Assembly: GCA_036339295.1 (NCBI GenBank)
Contig: JAYZBK010000174.1
Span: 1-52,036 of the forward strand
Reading direction: 5' to 3'
DNA: 52,036 nt
DNA from: GCA-002862325 sp036339295
Lineage (GTDB): Bacteria > Planctomycetota > Phycisphaerae > Phycisphaerales > SM1A02
The position numbers were made by a program, and so were the translations under genes. The notes below the pieces were generated by a model. The model was not told the DNA's origin, ran no database searches, and worked only from the letters and a program-made list of their open reading frames with translations. This document shows positions 1 through 7,820 of this stretch, piece after piece; within the stretch, counting starts at the first letter, position 1, and every line of letters starts with the position of its first letter.

Positions 1-198
1 GCAGGGGCTGGGACGATACTGGATAGGGGGGGCACGGTGTGCAGTTTCGGACGATCACGCCTCGGAGGCCCCATTCTCCGCTAGGGTGGGGGCGTCCGCA
101 GGATGACGGACCGCGATCCGCGCCCGGAGGGATCGCCACCTGCCCGGCCGGCACGCCGGGCAGGACGGATCGACCGCAACGGAATGCCACGAGCCACG

Positions 199-2073
199 AT
201 GACGACACAAGCCAAGAAGACACCAGCGAAGGGTGGGTCGCGCCGGTCCAAGCGGGCGACCGCGGAGGAGATGGCCTCACGCCAGAAGGAGATCTCCGTC
301 TCGGAGTTCTTCGCGAAGAATCGTCACCTCCTGGGTTTCGACAACCCGCGGAAGGCGCTCCTCACCACGGTCAAGGAGGCCGTGGACAACGCGCTCGACG
401 CCTGCGAGGAGGCCGGGATCCTCCCGGACATCCGGGTCGAGCTCCTCCAGCTCGCCGAGACGAGATTCAAGGTCACCATCCGCGACAACGGCCCCGGCAT
501 CGTCCGGAAGCAGATCGAGAACATCTTCGGGAAGCTCCTTTACGGCTCGAAGTTCCATCGAATGAAGATGAGCAGGGGCCAGCAGGGCATCGGGATCTCG
601 GCCGCCGGGATGTACGGCCTGATGACCACCGGACAGCCCGTGCTCATCATCTCCAAGACCGGAAGGCGAAAGCCGTCGCACGAAGTGGTGCTCAAGATGG
701 ACACCGCGCGGAATCGCGCGGAGGTCATCTCCGAGACCGAGCATCCCGAGGATGATTCGCTCTTCGCCGAGGGGCACGGCACGCAGGTGACGATCGAGCT
801 GGAGGGGCGGTACCAGAAGGGGCGGGCGTCGGTCGACGAGTACCTCGAGCAGACCGCGATCGCCAATCCCCACGCCCGCTTCACCTACCGAACGCCCACG
901 AACGAGGAGATCGAGTACCCCCGCGCGGTCGGCGAGCTCCCGCCCGAGGCCACGGAGATCAAGCCCCATCCCAAGGGGATCGAGCTGGGCACGCTCATCC
1001 AGATGCTCGAGAGGACCTCGAAGACCCAGTTGGGGGCGTTCTTCAAGGACGAGTTCTGCCGGGTCGGACCACGGGTGGCGAAGGAGATCTGCGCGAAGGC
1101 CGACCTCACCGACCGAACCTGGATCCGGCAGGTCGGTCACGCCGACGCGGAGCGGCTCTTCAACGCCATCCAGGACGTCCGGATCATGGCGCCGCCGACC
1201 GACTGTCTCGTCCCGATCGGGACCAAGGCGATGCTCGCCGGACTGCTCAAGGAGGTGAAGGCGGAGTTCTTCGCGGCCAGCAGCCGGCCCGCCGCGGTCT
1301 ATCGCGGCAATCCGTTCCTGATCGAGGTCGGGATCGCCTACGGCGGGCAGCTTGGAGGCGACGACCTCGGTCGCGTGATCCGGTTCGCGAATCGAGTCCC
1401 GCTCCTCTACCAGCAGTCCGCGTGCTGCTCCTTCAAGGCGGTCGTCGAGACCGGCTGGAAGAACTACGGCCTCCAGCAGGCCCGCGGGGCGCTCCCGACC
1501 GGCCCGATCGTGGTGATGATCCACATGGCGAGCACCTGGGTGCCCTTCACCAGCGAGTCGAAGGAGGCGATCGCCGACTACGACGAGATCCGCAAGGAGA
1601 TGAAGCTGGCGCTCAAGGAGTGCGGGCGCAAGCTCGGGACCTACCTCCGTCGCCGCCAGCGCATGCGACGCGAGTCGGAGAGGCGGCACGTGTTCGCCCG
1701 CTACATCGGGGAGATCTCGATGGCCTGCGAGCGGATCACCGGTTCGGATGCGGGGGACATCAAGACCGCGTTGGAGACGATCGCATCGCGGAAGACGGCC
1801 GAGGCCGACCAGCAGCTGGACGACGAGGGGAGGGTCATCGACGACGGCGGGCGCCTGGCCGGGGACGACGATGTGATCATCCTCGACGACGAATCTGGGA
1901 AGCCGGCCGACGAAGCCGCGTCGGGCCTTCTCTTCGGCGAGGACGGCTCGGCGCCGGCGAAGAAGAAGAAGAAGCGAAAGGCACCTGGAGCCGGCCCGAG
2001 CGGGAGGAAGAAGTCGAAGAAGAAGGCGACCGGCTCGGTCGCGCCCGCCAGGTCGCAGGGGAGGCTCCGCTGA
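199..2073 (+). CDS. top6B: DNA topoisomerase VI subunit B
   Basis: This is the ATPase subunit of a type IIB topoisomerase, which with subunit A passes one DNA duplex through another. The GHKL fold is clear: an N-box (KEAVDNALDA, Glu60 and Asn64 of a 624-residue product), the G1 motif RDNGPG at 95-100, and the glycine-rich lid RGQQGIG at 126-132. The transducer domain follows. The last 40 or so residues are a lysine-rich tail (KKKKKRK and KKSKKK blocks) that is not part of the usual fold. The start at 199 is the ATG nearest the conserved region; in-frame ATGs at 103 and 184 would add a basic, unconserved leader. Subunit A follows after 16 nt, so the two form an operon. Topoisomerase VI is mainly archaeal and plant, but occurs in some bacteria. 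Confidence 0.93.
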   Translation: MTTQAKKTPAKGGSRRSKRATAEEMASRQKEISVSEFFAKNRHLLGFDNPRKALLTTVKEAVDNALDACEEAGILPDIRVELLQLAETRFKVTIRDNGPGIVRKQIENIFGKLLYGSKFHRMKMSRGQQGIGISAAGMYGLMTTGQPVLIISKTGRRKPSHEVVLKMDTARNRAEVISETEHPEDDSLFAEGHGTQVTIELEGRYQKGRASVDEYLEQTAIANPHARFTYRTPTNEEIEYPRAVGELPPEATEIKPHPKGIELGTLIQMLERTSKTQLGAFFKDEFCRVGPRVAKEICAKADLTDRTWIRQVGHADAERLFNAIQDVRIMAPPTDCLVPIGTKAMLAGLLKEVKAEFFAASSRPAAVYRGNPFLIEVGIAYGGQLGGDDLGRVIRFANRVPLLYQQSACCSFKAVVETGWKNYGLQQARGALPTGPIVVMIHMASTWVPFTSESKEAIADYDEIRKEMKLALKECGRKLGTYLRRRQRMRRESERRHVFARYIGEISMACERITGSDAGDIKTALETIASRKTAEADQQLDDEGRVIDDGGRLAGDDDVIILDDESGKPADEAASGLLFGEDGSAPAKKKKKRKAPGAGPSGRKKSKKKATGSVAPARSQGRLR

Positions 2074-2089
2074 ACGCGGGCGTCTGATC

Positions 2090-3406
2090 ATGGCCACCAG
2101 CAAGAAGAACCCGGGCAAGAAGAACTCGGGCAAGAAGAACTCGGGCAAGAAGACCATGGGCAAGAAGGCCGCGAGCAAGAAGACCGCGAGCAAGAAGGTC
2201 TCGGGCAAGAAGGTCGTGGGCAAGAAGACCTCGAAGAAGAAGGTCGCCTCGAGCAAGAAGGCACCGCTTCGTCGGCGACGGGGGAGCGCCCCGCCCGCCG
2301 CGATGAGCAAGGCGGAGACCGACGCGCGGACCGTCTCGAGCATCGAGGGGCTTGCGGAGGGCATCGTCAGCCAGAGCCTCGGCCTCCGGGATCCCTCCTT
2401 CGACGTTCCCACCCGTTCGCGGTCGAACGTCCACTTCGACGAGAAGCATCGGGTCCTGCGCATGGGCGACGCGGCCCAGCAACGACTGCTCTTCAACCTG
2501 GGCCAGGCGAAGAAGTTCATGCAGACGATCCTCGTGGCCGACGGTTGCCGGGATCTCGTCCAGGCCGGGAAGACGCTCAGTCTTCGAGGCATGTACTACA
2601 AGAGCCTCCACACCATCGCCGGGACGAAGGAGAAGACCTTCGAGGGCCAGGAGGAGTCGGACGCGGTGCTCGAGGATCTCGAGGTGACGCTCGACGCGCT
2701 CCGCGAGAACCTCCATGTCTTCGCGAAGAAGCGGGGCACGATGGTCGGGAACATCACGGTCTTCGACAACGGGGACGAGATCGACTGCCGTCGCATGGGG
2801 ACGGGCGGCTACGCGATCCCGTCCATCTGCGAACCGAGCGTGATCAAGTTCGGGAAGTGCGATGCCGACTTCGTCCTCCATGTCGAGAAGGACACGGTCT
2901 GGAGCCGCTTCAACGAGGACCGGTTCTGGGAGAAGCACAACTGCATCCTCACCGAAGGGTCGGGCCAGCCCCCTCGAGGCGTCCGCCGCCTCCTCCATCG
3001 GCTGAACTCCGAACTCGGGCTCCCGATCATCTGCCTGCTCGACTGCGACCCGTGGGGGCACTACATCTACAGCGTGATCAAGCAGGGCTCGATCAACCTC
3101 GCGTTCGAGAGCGGCCGGATGGCGGTCCCCGACGCCCGGTTCCTCGGGATCAGGGCGGACGACTACGAGCGTTGCGGCCTCAGCGACGACGTGAAGATCG
3201 AGCTGGACGATCGAGACCGCAAGCGGGCGAGGGAGATCGCGGAGTATCCGTGGTTCGCGGACCGCAAGCCGTGGCAGAAGGAGATCAAGCGGATGCTCTC
3301 CAACGGCTTCAAGATGGAGGTCGAGTCCCTGATCACGAAGGACATCTCCTACGTGACCGAGACCTACGTGCCGGAGCGGCTCGCCGCGAAGGACTGGATC
3401 GACTGA
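2090..3406 (+). CDS. top6A: DNA topoisomerase VI subunit A (Spo11-like)
   Basis: This is the DNA-cleaving subunit of topoisomerase VI. The winged-helix catalytic motif RGMYY ends at Tyr169-Tyr170; by analogy with Spo11 and archaeal Top6A the second tyrosine attacks DNA. The Toprim domain shows Glu266 in VEKDT and the acidic pair Asp318/Asp320 in LLDCDPWG, which bind Mg2+. Residues 5-58 form an extra lysine-rich repeat of the type xxGKK or xxSKK, resembling bacterial histone-H1-like tails, followed by an RRRR patch. The product is 438 residues, longer than archaeal Top6A because of this tail. It lies directly after top6B and ends against the convergent histidine kinase gene with no spacer. Confidence 0.93.
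   Translation: MATSKKNPGKKNSGKKNSGKKTMGKKAASKKTASKKVSGKKVVGKKTSKKKVASSKKAPLRRRRGSAPPAAMSKAETDARTVSSIEGLAEGIVSQSLGLRDPSFDVPTRSRSNVHFDEKHRVLRMGDAAQQRLLFNLGQAKKFMQTILVADGCRDLVQAGKTLSLRGMYYKSLHTIAGTKEKTFEGQEESDAVLEDLEVTLDALRENLHVFAKKRGTMVGNITVFDNGDEIDCRRMGTGGYAIPSICEPSVIKFGKCDADFVLHVEKDTVWSRFNEDRFWEKHNCILTEGSGQPPRGVRRLLHRLNSELGLPIICLLDCDPWGHYIYSVIKQGSINLAFESGRMAVPDARFLGIRADDYERCGLSDDVKIELDDRDRKRAREIAEYPWFADRKPWQKEIKRMLSNGFKMEVESLITKDISYVTETYVPERLAAKDWID
2102..2263 (+). repeat. In-frame repeat encoding lysine-rich tail of Top6A
   Basis: About ten tandem units of roughly 12-15 bp, built on GGCAAGAAG or AGCAAGAAG, encode the xxGKK/xxSKK tail. Two 15-bp units near 2116-2145 are nearly or exactly identical, so copy number could change by slippage without shifting the frame. 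The tail is expected to bind the DNA backbone. Confidence 0.8.
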
Positions 3407-4267
3407 TCAGGCCGTTCCGGGACCGCTCGGATCGTCCGCCCCGTCCTCCTCGGCCGGCCTCACGGGAAGGACCACCACGAAATCGCTGCCCCGACCCTCG
3501 AGCACCTCGAGGTCGATGCGTCCTCCATGCTCCTCCACGATGCGACGGGTCGTGGGAAGTCCCAGGCCGGTGCCTCCCGGGGTCGTCGAGACGTAGGGGT
3601 GGAAGATCTTCTCGCGGTCGTCGCCCGGGACGCCCGGCCCGGAGTCGATGACGTGCACCGACACCGAGTCCTCCGCGGGGGTGAGCCTGACGAGGAGCTC
3701 CCGCGGGCGGTCCGGCGGGTTCGACTCCATCGCGTGGACGGCATTGATCATGAGGTTCAGGAGGGCCTGCTTCAGGAGGGCGGCGTCCACGGGCACCATC
3801 ACCGGGGCCCGGGGCAGATCCGCCCGCAGCACCACGCCGGCGGCTTCCGCCTGGGGATGGAAGAAGTCGGCGAGGTCCTCGATGATGCCGCAGAGATTCC
3901 GAGGCTCCCGGTCCAGGCGAACCCGCCCCGCGAACTGGAGGAAGTCGGTGAGGATCGTCCGCAGTCGCTCGGCTTCGCGCACGAGCGCCTCCGCGCGGCG
4001 AATCACCGTCTCCTTCTCGTCCTCCGGCGCCTCCAGTTCACGCATCGCCTCCTCGACCAGTTGGGCATTGAGGACGACCGAGGACAGGGGATTCTTGATC
4101 TCGTGCGCCAGGCCGCTGGTCATCGAGCCGAGCTCGGCCAGCCGCTCCGCATCCGCCGCGCGTCGTTCGGCCTCGCGAACGCGAGCCTCCCGCTTGCGCG
4201 TCGAGGCGTGGATGGCCAGGCCGACCGCGAGACAGACGCCGATCAGCGCTAGAAGCAGACCGATCAT
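3407..4267 (-). CDS. Membrane-anchored sensor histidine kinase, NtrB/PilS-like core
   Basis: This 286-residue kinase has a single N-terminal transmembrane segment (residues 3-20), a short coiled linker rich in Arg, Glu and Ala, and a HisKA domain with the phospho-acceptor His55 in GLAHEIKNP. An HATPase domain follows, with N-box (NLMINAVHAM), G1 (DSGPGVPG) and G2 (GGTGLGLP). There is no periplasmic or PAS sensor domain, so input probably comes through the membrane segment or a partner. No response regulator lies next to it. The start at 4267 avoids the upstream cold-shock gene, whereas longer in-frame starts would run into it. The signal and target are unknown. Confidence 0.85.
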   Translation of the reverse strand: MIGLLLALIGVCLAVGLAIHASTRKREARVREAERRAADAERLAELGSMTSGLAHEIKNPLSSVVLNAQLVEEAMRELEAPEDEKETVIRRAEALVREAERLRTILTDFLQFAGRVRLDREPRNLCGIIEDLADFFHPQAEAAGVVLRADLPRAPVMVPVDAALLKQALLNLMINAVHAMESNPPDRPRELLVRLTPAEDSVSVHVIDSGPGVPGDDREKIFHPYVSTTPGGTGLGLPTTRRIVEEHGGRIDLEVLEGRGSDFVVVLPVRPAEEDGADDPSGPGTA

Positions 4268-4328
4268 CCGGCGGTGATCCTTGCGGGTGCTTTCTCGTAT
4301 GGGTGCCGCGCGAGGCGGCGGGGGCGGG

Positions 4329-4622
4329 TCACGAAGTCGAGTCGGCTGCCTGGACCTCGGGCTTCGCTTCGGTCGCCGATCCCTGCTTCGCTCGCTCGTG
4401 CAGCGAGCGGGCCTTGGTGGCGGACCAGCCCTTGTCCCCGTCCTCGGCGTCGTAGACGATCCGCTCGCCATCCCGGAACGTTCGGAAGCCTTCGGCCTGC
4501 TCGATCACGGAAAAGTGGACGAAGATGTCCTGGCCTTCCGGCCCGATGATGAAGCCGTAGCCCTTGCGGGGATCGAACCACTTGATCTCCCCCTCGATCT
4601 CAATCAGGCGCGTGTCGGGCAT
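4329..4622 (-). CDS. Cold-shock domain protein
   Basis: This small single-stranded nucleic-acid-binding protein has one cold-shock domain. RNP1 is KGYGFI (residues 20-25) and RNP2 is DIFVHF (32-37), preceded by the family signature GEIKWFDPRKGYGF. At 97 residues it is about 30 longer than typical CspA, because of an acidic, low-complexity C-terminus after residue 70. It is expected to act as an RNA chaperone or regulator in the cytoplasm. It has its own long upstream region with a candidate promoter at 4772-4800, giving a leader of about 140 nt, and long leaders are common for cold-shock genes. The symbol is left blank because CspA-family paralogues cannot be separated by eye. Confidence 0.92.
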   Translation of the reverse strand: MPDTRLIEIEGEIKWFDPRKGYGFIIGPEGQDIFVHFSVIEQAEGFRTFRDGERIVYDAEDGDKGWSATKARSLHERAKQGSATEAKPEVQAADSTS

Positions 4623-4771
4623 GTCTGAGAGTCTCTCCGGGGTTGGGCCCGCCAGGGGGCCACATCGAACTCGAGTTGCGGGACGGTCGGTCGGTCGATC
4701 GAAGCGGAAGGGCCTGGAGGTTCAGGCGTCCGACCATCGAACCAAGACCTGAGCGTCATGGATCAGGACTG

Positions 4772-4800
4772 ATTGTCGATCGATGGCGTTGTTTTCGCAA
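4772..4800 (-). promoter_or_regulatory. Candidate sigma-70 promoter of the cold-shock gene
   Basis: On the minus strand, TTGCGA (4800-4795) is followed by a 17-nt spacer and GACAAT (4777-4772), each matching consensus at 4 of 6 positions. The expected leader to the ATG at 4622 is about 140 nt. The rest of the 338-nt gap between the cold-shock gene and pnp holds only the pnp hairpin; I see no gene in it. Confidence 0.35.
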
Positions 4801-4899
4801 CCCTTCAATGGCAGGAAATACCGGATGGACGCGAGGTCCTCGCGCAAGATCCACGCCTTGAGTCACTTGCGGCGGCGTCCCCGGGGGGGAGTCCAACGA

Positions 4900-4931
4900 A
4901 ACCGCCCTCCGGATCGCTCCGGAGGGCGGTT
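4900..4931 (-). terminator. Hairpin terminator downstream of pnp
   Basis: A perfect 14-bp inverted repeat (4900-4913 with 4918-4931, arms beginning AACCGCCCTCC) closes a four-base TCGC loop, 30 nt past the pnp stop. The minus-strand transcript has only a short T stretch after the stem, so it may protect the 3' end or act together with other factors rather than as a textbook terminator. Confidence 0.7.
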
Positions 4932-4960
4932 GAATCGGACTGCAGGGGAGGTCTCGGGAA

Positions 4961-7183
4961 TCAGTTGTCCCGGTTGCGGCCGCGGCCGCGGCCGCGACCA
5001 CCGCCCCCGCCCCCGCCGCCGCCGGCCCCTTCCGCGACCTCCTCGCCCTCCGGCGGCTCGATGAGCGCCCGGCGGGAGAGCTTGATGCGACCGGTGTCGT
5101 CGACGTTGATGACCTTGACCTTGACCGTGTCCCCGATCGCGACGATGTCGCCGACCGACTTCACGAAGCCGTGGTCGAGCTCCGAGATGTGGCACATGCC
5201 GTCGGTTCCCGGTGCGAGTTCGATGAAGGCACCGAAGTCCTTCACCGAGACGACCTTGCCATCGTAGATGGTTCCGACGCGGATCTCCGCACCCAATGCC
5301 TCGACCTCGGCCTTGCACTGCTCGCCCATCTCGCCGTCGGTCGAACCGATGAGGACGGTGCCGTCCTCCTCGACGTCGATGGAACAGCCGGTCCGCTCCT
5401 GGATGCCGCGGATGGTCTTGCCGCCGGGGCCGATGAGCTTGCCGATCTTGTCGGGATCGATCTTGACGGTGATGATCCGCGGGGCGTACTTGGAGATGTC
5501 CTCGCGGGGAGCTGCGAGGACCGATTCCATCTGCTCGATGATCTGCAGCCGACCCTCCTTCGCCTGGGCGAAGATCTGCTCGATCTCGTCGACCTCGAGG
5601 CCGAGGGCCTTGAGGTCGAGCTGGATGCCGGTGATGCCCTCGCGAGTGCCGGAGACCTTGAAGTCCATCTCGCCGAAGAAGTCCTCCTCGCCGAGGATGT
5701 CGGTGACGTGGGTGACCTTGCCGTCGGCGGAGGTGAATCGACCGACCGAGATGCCGGCACAGGTGTTCCGGATCGGGACACCCGCATCCATCAGGGCGAG
5801 GCAGCCACCGCACACCGAAGCCATGCTCGAGGAGCCGTTGGACTCGGTGATGTCGCTGACCAGGCGGATGGTGTAGGGGAAGTCCTCGGTGCTCGGGATG
5901 ATGCCCAGGAGCGATCGCTCCGCGAGGGCTCCGTGACCCACCTCGCGACGACCGGGGCCCATGATCCGGCCGGCTTCACCGACGCAGAACGGCGGGAAGT
6001 TGTAGTGCAGGTAGAACTTCTTGGCGTACTCGGGGAGGAGTCCGTCGACGATCTGCTCGGCCTTGTTGGTCCCGAGGGCGCAGGTCACGAGGGACTGCGT
6101 CTCGCCCCGCTGGAAGAAGGCGGAGCCGTGGGTGCGGGCGAAGATGCCCGGCTCCATCTCGATCGGGCGGATCTCCTTCAGGCCGCGGCCGTCGGCACGA
6201 ATGCCCTGCTCGGCCACGAGCATGTGGGTGACCTTCTTCTCGAGGGTCCGGAACGCGTCCTTGGCCTGTCCTCGACGTTCCTCGGCGGCCTTGTACTCGG
6301 CGTAGGGAGCGTCCTGGGGAAGGGCGAAGCAGTCGTGAAGGACCTCTTCGCGGAGTTCGCCGACCGCGTTGTTCCGCTCCTTCTTGCCATGGATCTTGCG
6401 GGCCTCGACGAGCCGGTCGTAGACCTTGTCCTTGACGGTCTGCATGACCTCGTCGGGCGGGAGGTGCAGGGTGCCGGCGTCGGCTTCGGGGGCGCCGCTC
6501 TTCTCGCGAAGTTCGAGCACCAGTTCGATGATGGGCTTGATGCCCTCCTCGAGCCCGAAGCGGATCGCGTCGAGGACGACCTCGTCCTCGACCTCGGCGG
6601 CACCGACCTCGATCATGTTGATGCCCTTGGGATGGCCCGAGAGCACCAGGTCGAGGTCGGAGTACTCCATCTGGGCGACGGTCGGGTTGAGGACGAAGGT
6701 CTCGCCGTCGTCGGTCATGATCCGGCCGACCCGGACGGTGGCCACGGGGCCCATGAAGGGGGCGTCCGTGAGACAGACCGCGGCCGAACCCGCGGTGCAC
6801 GCGAGCACGTCGGTGTCGTTCTGCCCGTCATGGCTCATGACCCACGCCTGGATCTGGATCTCGTCGATGAAGCCGTCGGGGAAGAGGGGGCGGATGGGAC
6901 GGTCCATCATCCGCATGGTGAGGACTTCCTTCTCGTTGGGAGCGCCTTCTCGCTTGCGGAAGCCACCGGGGAACTTGCCCGCTGCGGTGAGCTTCTCGCG
7001 ATAGTCGCACTGGAGGGGGAAGAAGTCGATGCCCGGACGGGGGTTGGACCGGACGCAGGTCGCCATGACGGTGGAGTCCGCGTAGCTGGCGATGACCGCG
7101 CCCGAGGCGAGCTTGGCGACGCGACCGGTCTCGAGCCGCATGATGCGACCGCCGATCTCTCGTTCAACGATGGTGACTGGCAT
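4961..7183 (-). CDS. pnp: Polyribonucleotide nucleotidyltransferase (PNPase)
   Basis: This is the phosphorolytic 3'-5' exoribonuclease of RNA decay. The 740-residue product has the full order: first RNase PH domain (1-145), helical linker, second RNase PH core (about 320-560, with FFQRGETQ at 356-363 and the catalytic acidic pair Asp501/Asp507 in EEDFFGEMDF), a KH domain with IGPGGK at 584-589, and an S1 domain (about 634-705). A glycine run followed by RGRGRGR (720-737) ends the protein and may be an extra RNA-binding tail. It lies downstream of rpsO as in most bacteria, with a hairpin between them. A palindromic hairpin follows the stop. Confidence 0.97.
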   Translation of the reverse strand: MPVTIVEREIGGRIMRLETGRVAKLASGAVIASYADSTVMATCVRSNPRPGIDFFPLQCDYREKLTAAGKFPGGFRKREGAPNEKEVLTMRMMDRPIRPLFPDGFIDEIQIQAWVMSHDGQNDTDVLACTAGSAAVCLTDAPFMGPVATVRVGRIMTDDGETFVLNPTVAQMEYSDLDLVLSGHPKGINMIEVGAAEVEDEVVLDAIRFGLEEGIKPIIELVLELREKSGAPEADAGTLHLPPDEVMQTVKDKVYDRLVEARKIHGKKERNNAVGELREEVLHDCFALPQDAPYAEYKAAEERRGQAKDAFRTLEKKVTHMLVAEQGIRADGRGLKEIRPIEMEPGIFARTHGSAFFQRGETQSLVTCALGTNKAEQIVDGLLPEYAKKFYLHYNFPPFCVGEAGRIMGPGRREVGHGALAERSLLGIIPSTEDFPYTIRLVSDITESNGSSSMASVCGGCLALMDAGVPIRNTCAGISVGRFTSADGKVTHVTDILGEEDFFGEMDFKVSGTREGITGIQLDLKALGLEVDEIEQIFAQAKEGRLQIIEQMESVLAAPREDISKYAPRIITVKIDPDKIGKLIGPGGKTIRGIQERTGCSIDVEEDGTVLIGSTDGEMGEQCKAEVEALGAEIRVGTIYDGKVVSVKDFGAFIELAPGTDGMCHISELDHGFVKSVGDIVAIGDTVKVKVINVDDTGRIKLSRRALIEPPEGEEVAEGAGGGGGGGGGRGRGRGRNRDN

Positions 7184-7271
7184 GATTGCTGCCTTTCTTG
7201 GGGTGGCTGGACCGCGCGGATGTCGATCCGGCGGGCCATCGAATGGGGCGGCCGCACCCAGGGAGGCAGAG

Positions 7272-7309
7272 GACGGCGGACAGACCGGGGGCGTGGGCTG
7301 TCCACCGTC
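7272..7309 (-). promoter_or_regulatory. rpsO-pnp intergenic hairpin, candidate pnp leader control element
   Basis: In the minus-strand transcript, positions 7309-7298 pair with 7283-7272 as a 12-bp stem with one G-U wobble and a 14-nt loop. It starts 35 nt after the rpsO stop and ends 88 nt before the pnp start, with no U-tract behind it. In Escherichia coli an RNase III-cut hairpin at the same place controls pnp autoregulation, so an equivalent role here is inferred. It could also be an rpsO 3'-end structure. Confidence 0.5.
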
Positions 7310-7344
7310 GACTGCCGCCGGAGCGACCGCCGTGGTGATTCGAC

Positions 7345-7614
7345 CTACTTGCGGAGGCCGAGCTTCTGAATGGTGCTGATGTACTTCTCGCGATTGGTGC
7401 GCTGGAGGTAGCGAAGCAGCCGGTTGCGACGGCTGACCATGGCGAGAAGGCCTCGACGCGACGAGTGGTCGTGTCGATGATCCTCGAAGTGCGCCTGAAG
7501 GGTCTTGATGCGGTCGGTGAGGACGGCGATCTGGACTTCAGGGGAGCCCGAGTCGCCTTCATGGCGACCGTGCTCGCCCTTGAGTTCGGCCTTGCGTGCG
7601 AGGGAGATGCTCAT
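7345..7614 (-). CDS. rpsO: 30S ribosomal protein S15
   Basis: The product is exactly 89 residues, the standard S15 length, starting MSISLARKAEL and ending KLGLRK. It has the conserved DHSSRRGLL and RRNRLLRYLQ helices that bind the 16S rRNA central domain near helix 22. The start at 7614 is chosen by this length; an upstream in-frame ATG at 7716 would add 34 unrelated residues and would place the start inside the promoter. It is the first gene of rpsO-pnp. S15 often represses its own translation in other bacteria, but no such element is obvious here. Confidence 0.97.
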   Translation of the reverse strand: MSISLARKAELKGEHGRHEGDSGSPEVQIAVLTDRIKTLQAHFEDHRHDHSSRRGLLAMVSRRNRLLRYLQRTNREKYISTIQKLGLRK

Positions 7615-7687
7615 GAGCTGGATGCTTCCTGGGAGGCGGTGGTCCGACCGCCGGGTCGTTCGTATGCTCGAAATCTGAGAATCGAGG

Positions 7688-7716
7688 AGTGTAGCGAACC
7701 CCTCGCAAGGCCTCAA
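7688..7716 (-). promoter_or_regulatory. Candidate rpsO promoter
   Basis: On the minus strand, TTGAGG (7716-7711), a 17-nt spacer and TACACT (7693-7688) each match sigma-70 consensus at 4 of 6 positions. This gives a leader of about 67 nt before the rpsO ATG at 7614. Confidence 0.4.
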
Positions 7717-7820
7717 GGGGCCTTTTCCTTCCCATCACTTCCCGGACCCGCCCGGTATTCTCCCGGGAACCCGCCCATCCGGGCCTTCGACCTCCTCCAG
7801 CCCCGGAGATCCTCCCTCCC

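Noticed and set aside
277..2592. Long open frame on the minus strand (771 codons) across top6B/top6A, with LLAxGLLA-type repeats
   Set aside because: It is antisense to two clear topoisomerase genes. The repeats are the complement of the lysine-rich coding repeat, and high GC keeps the frame open.
1877..3061. Second minus-strand frame over top6A
   Set aside because: It has the same cause: antisense of a conserved gene, with no family motif.
5171..7369. Plus-strand open frame of 732 codons over pnp
   Set aside because: It is fully antisense to a complete PNPase, with the acidic Leu/Val/Asp composition typical of such shadows.
7707..7726. AAGGCC...GGCCTT hairpin followed by TT on plus, terminator-like
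   Set aside because: No plus-strand gene ends before it, and it overlaps the better-supported rpsO promoter.
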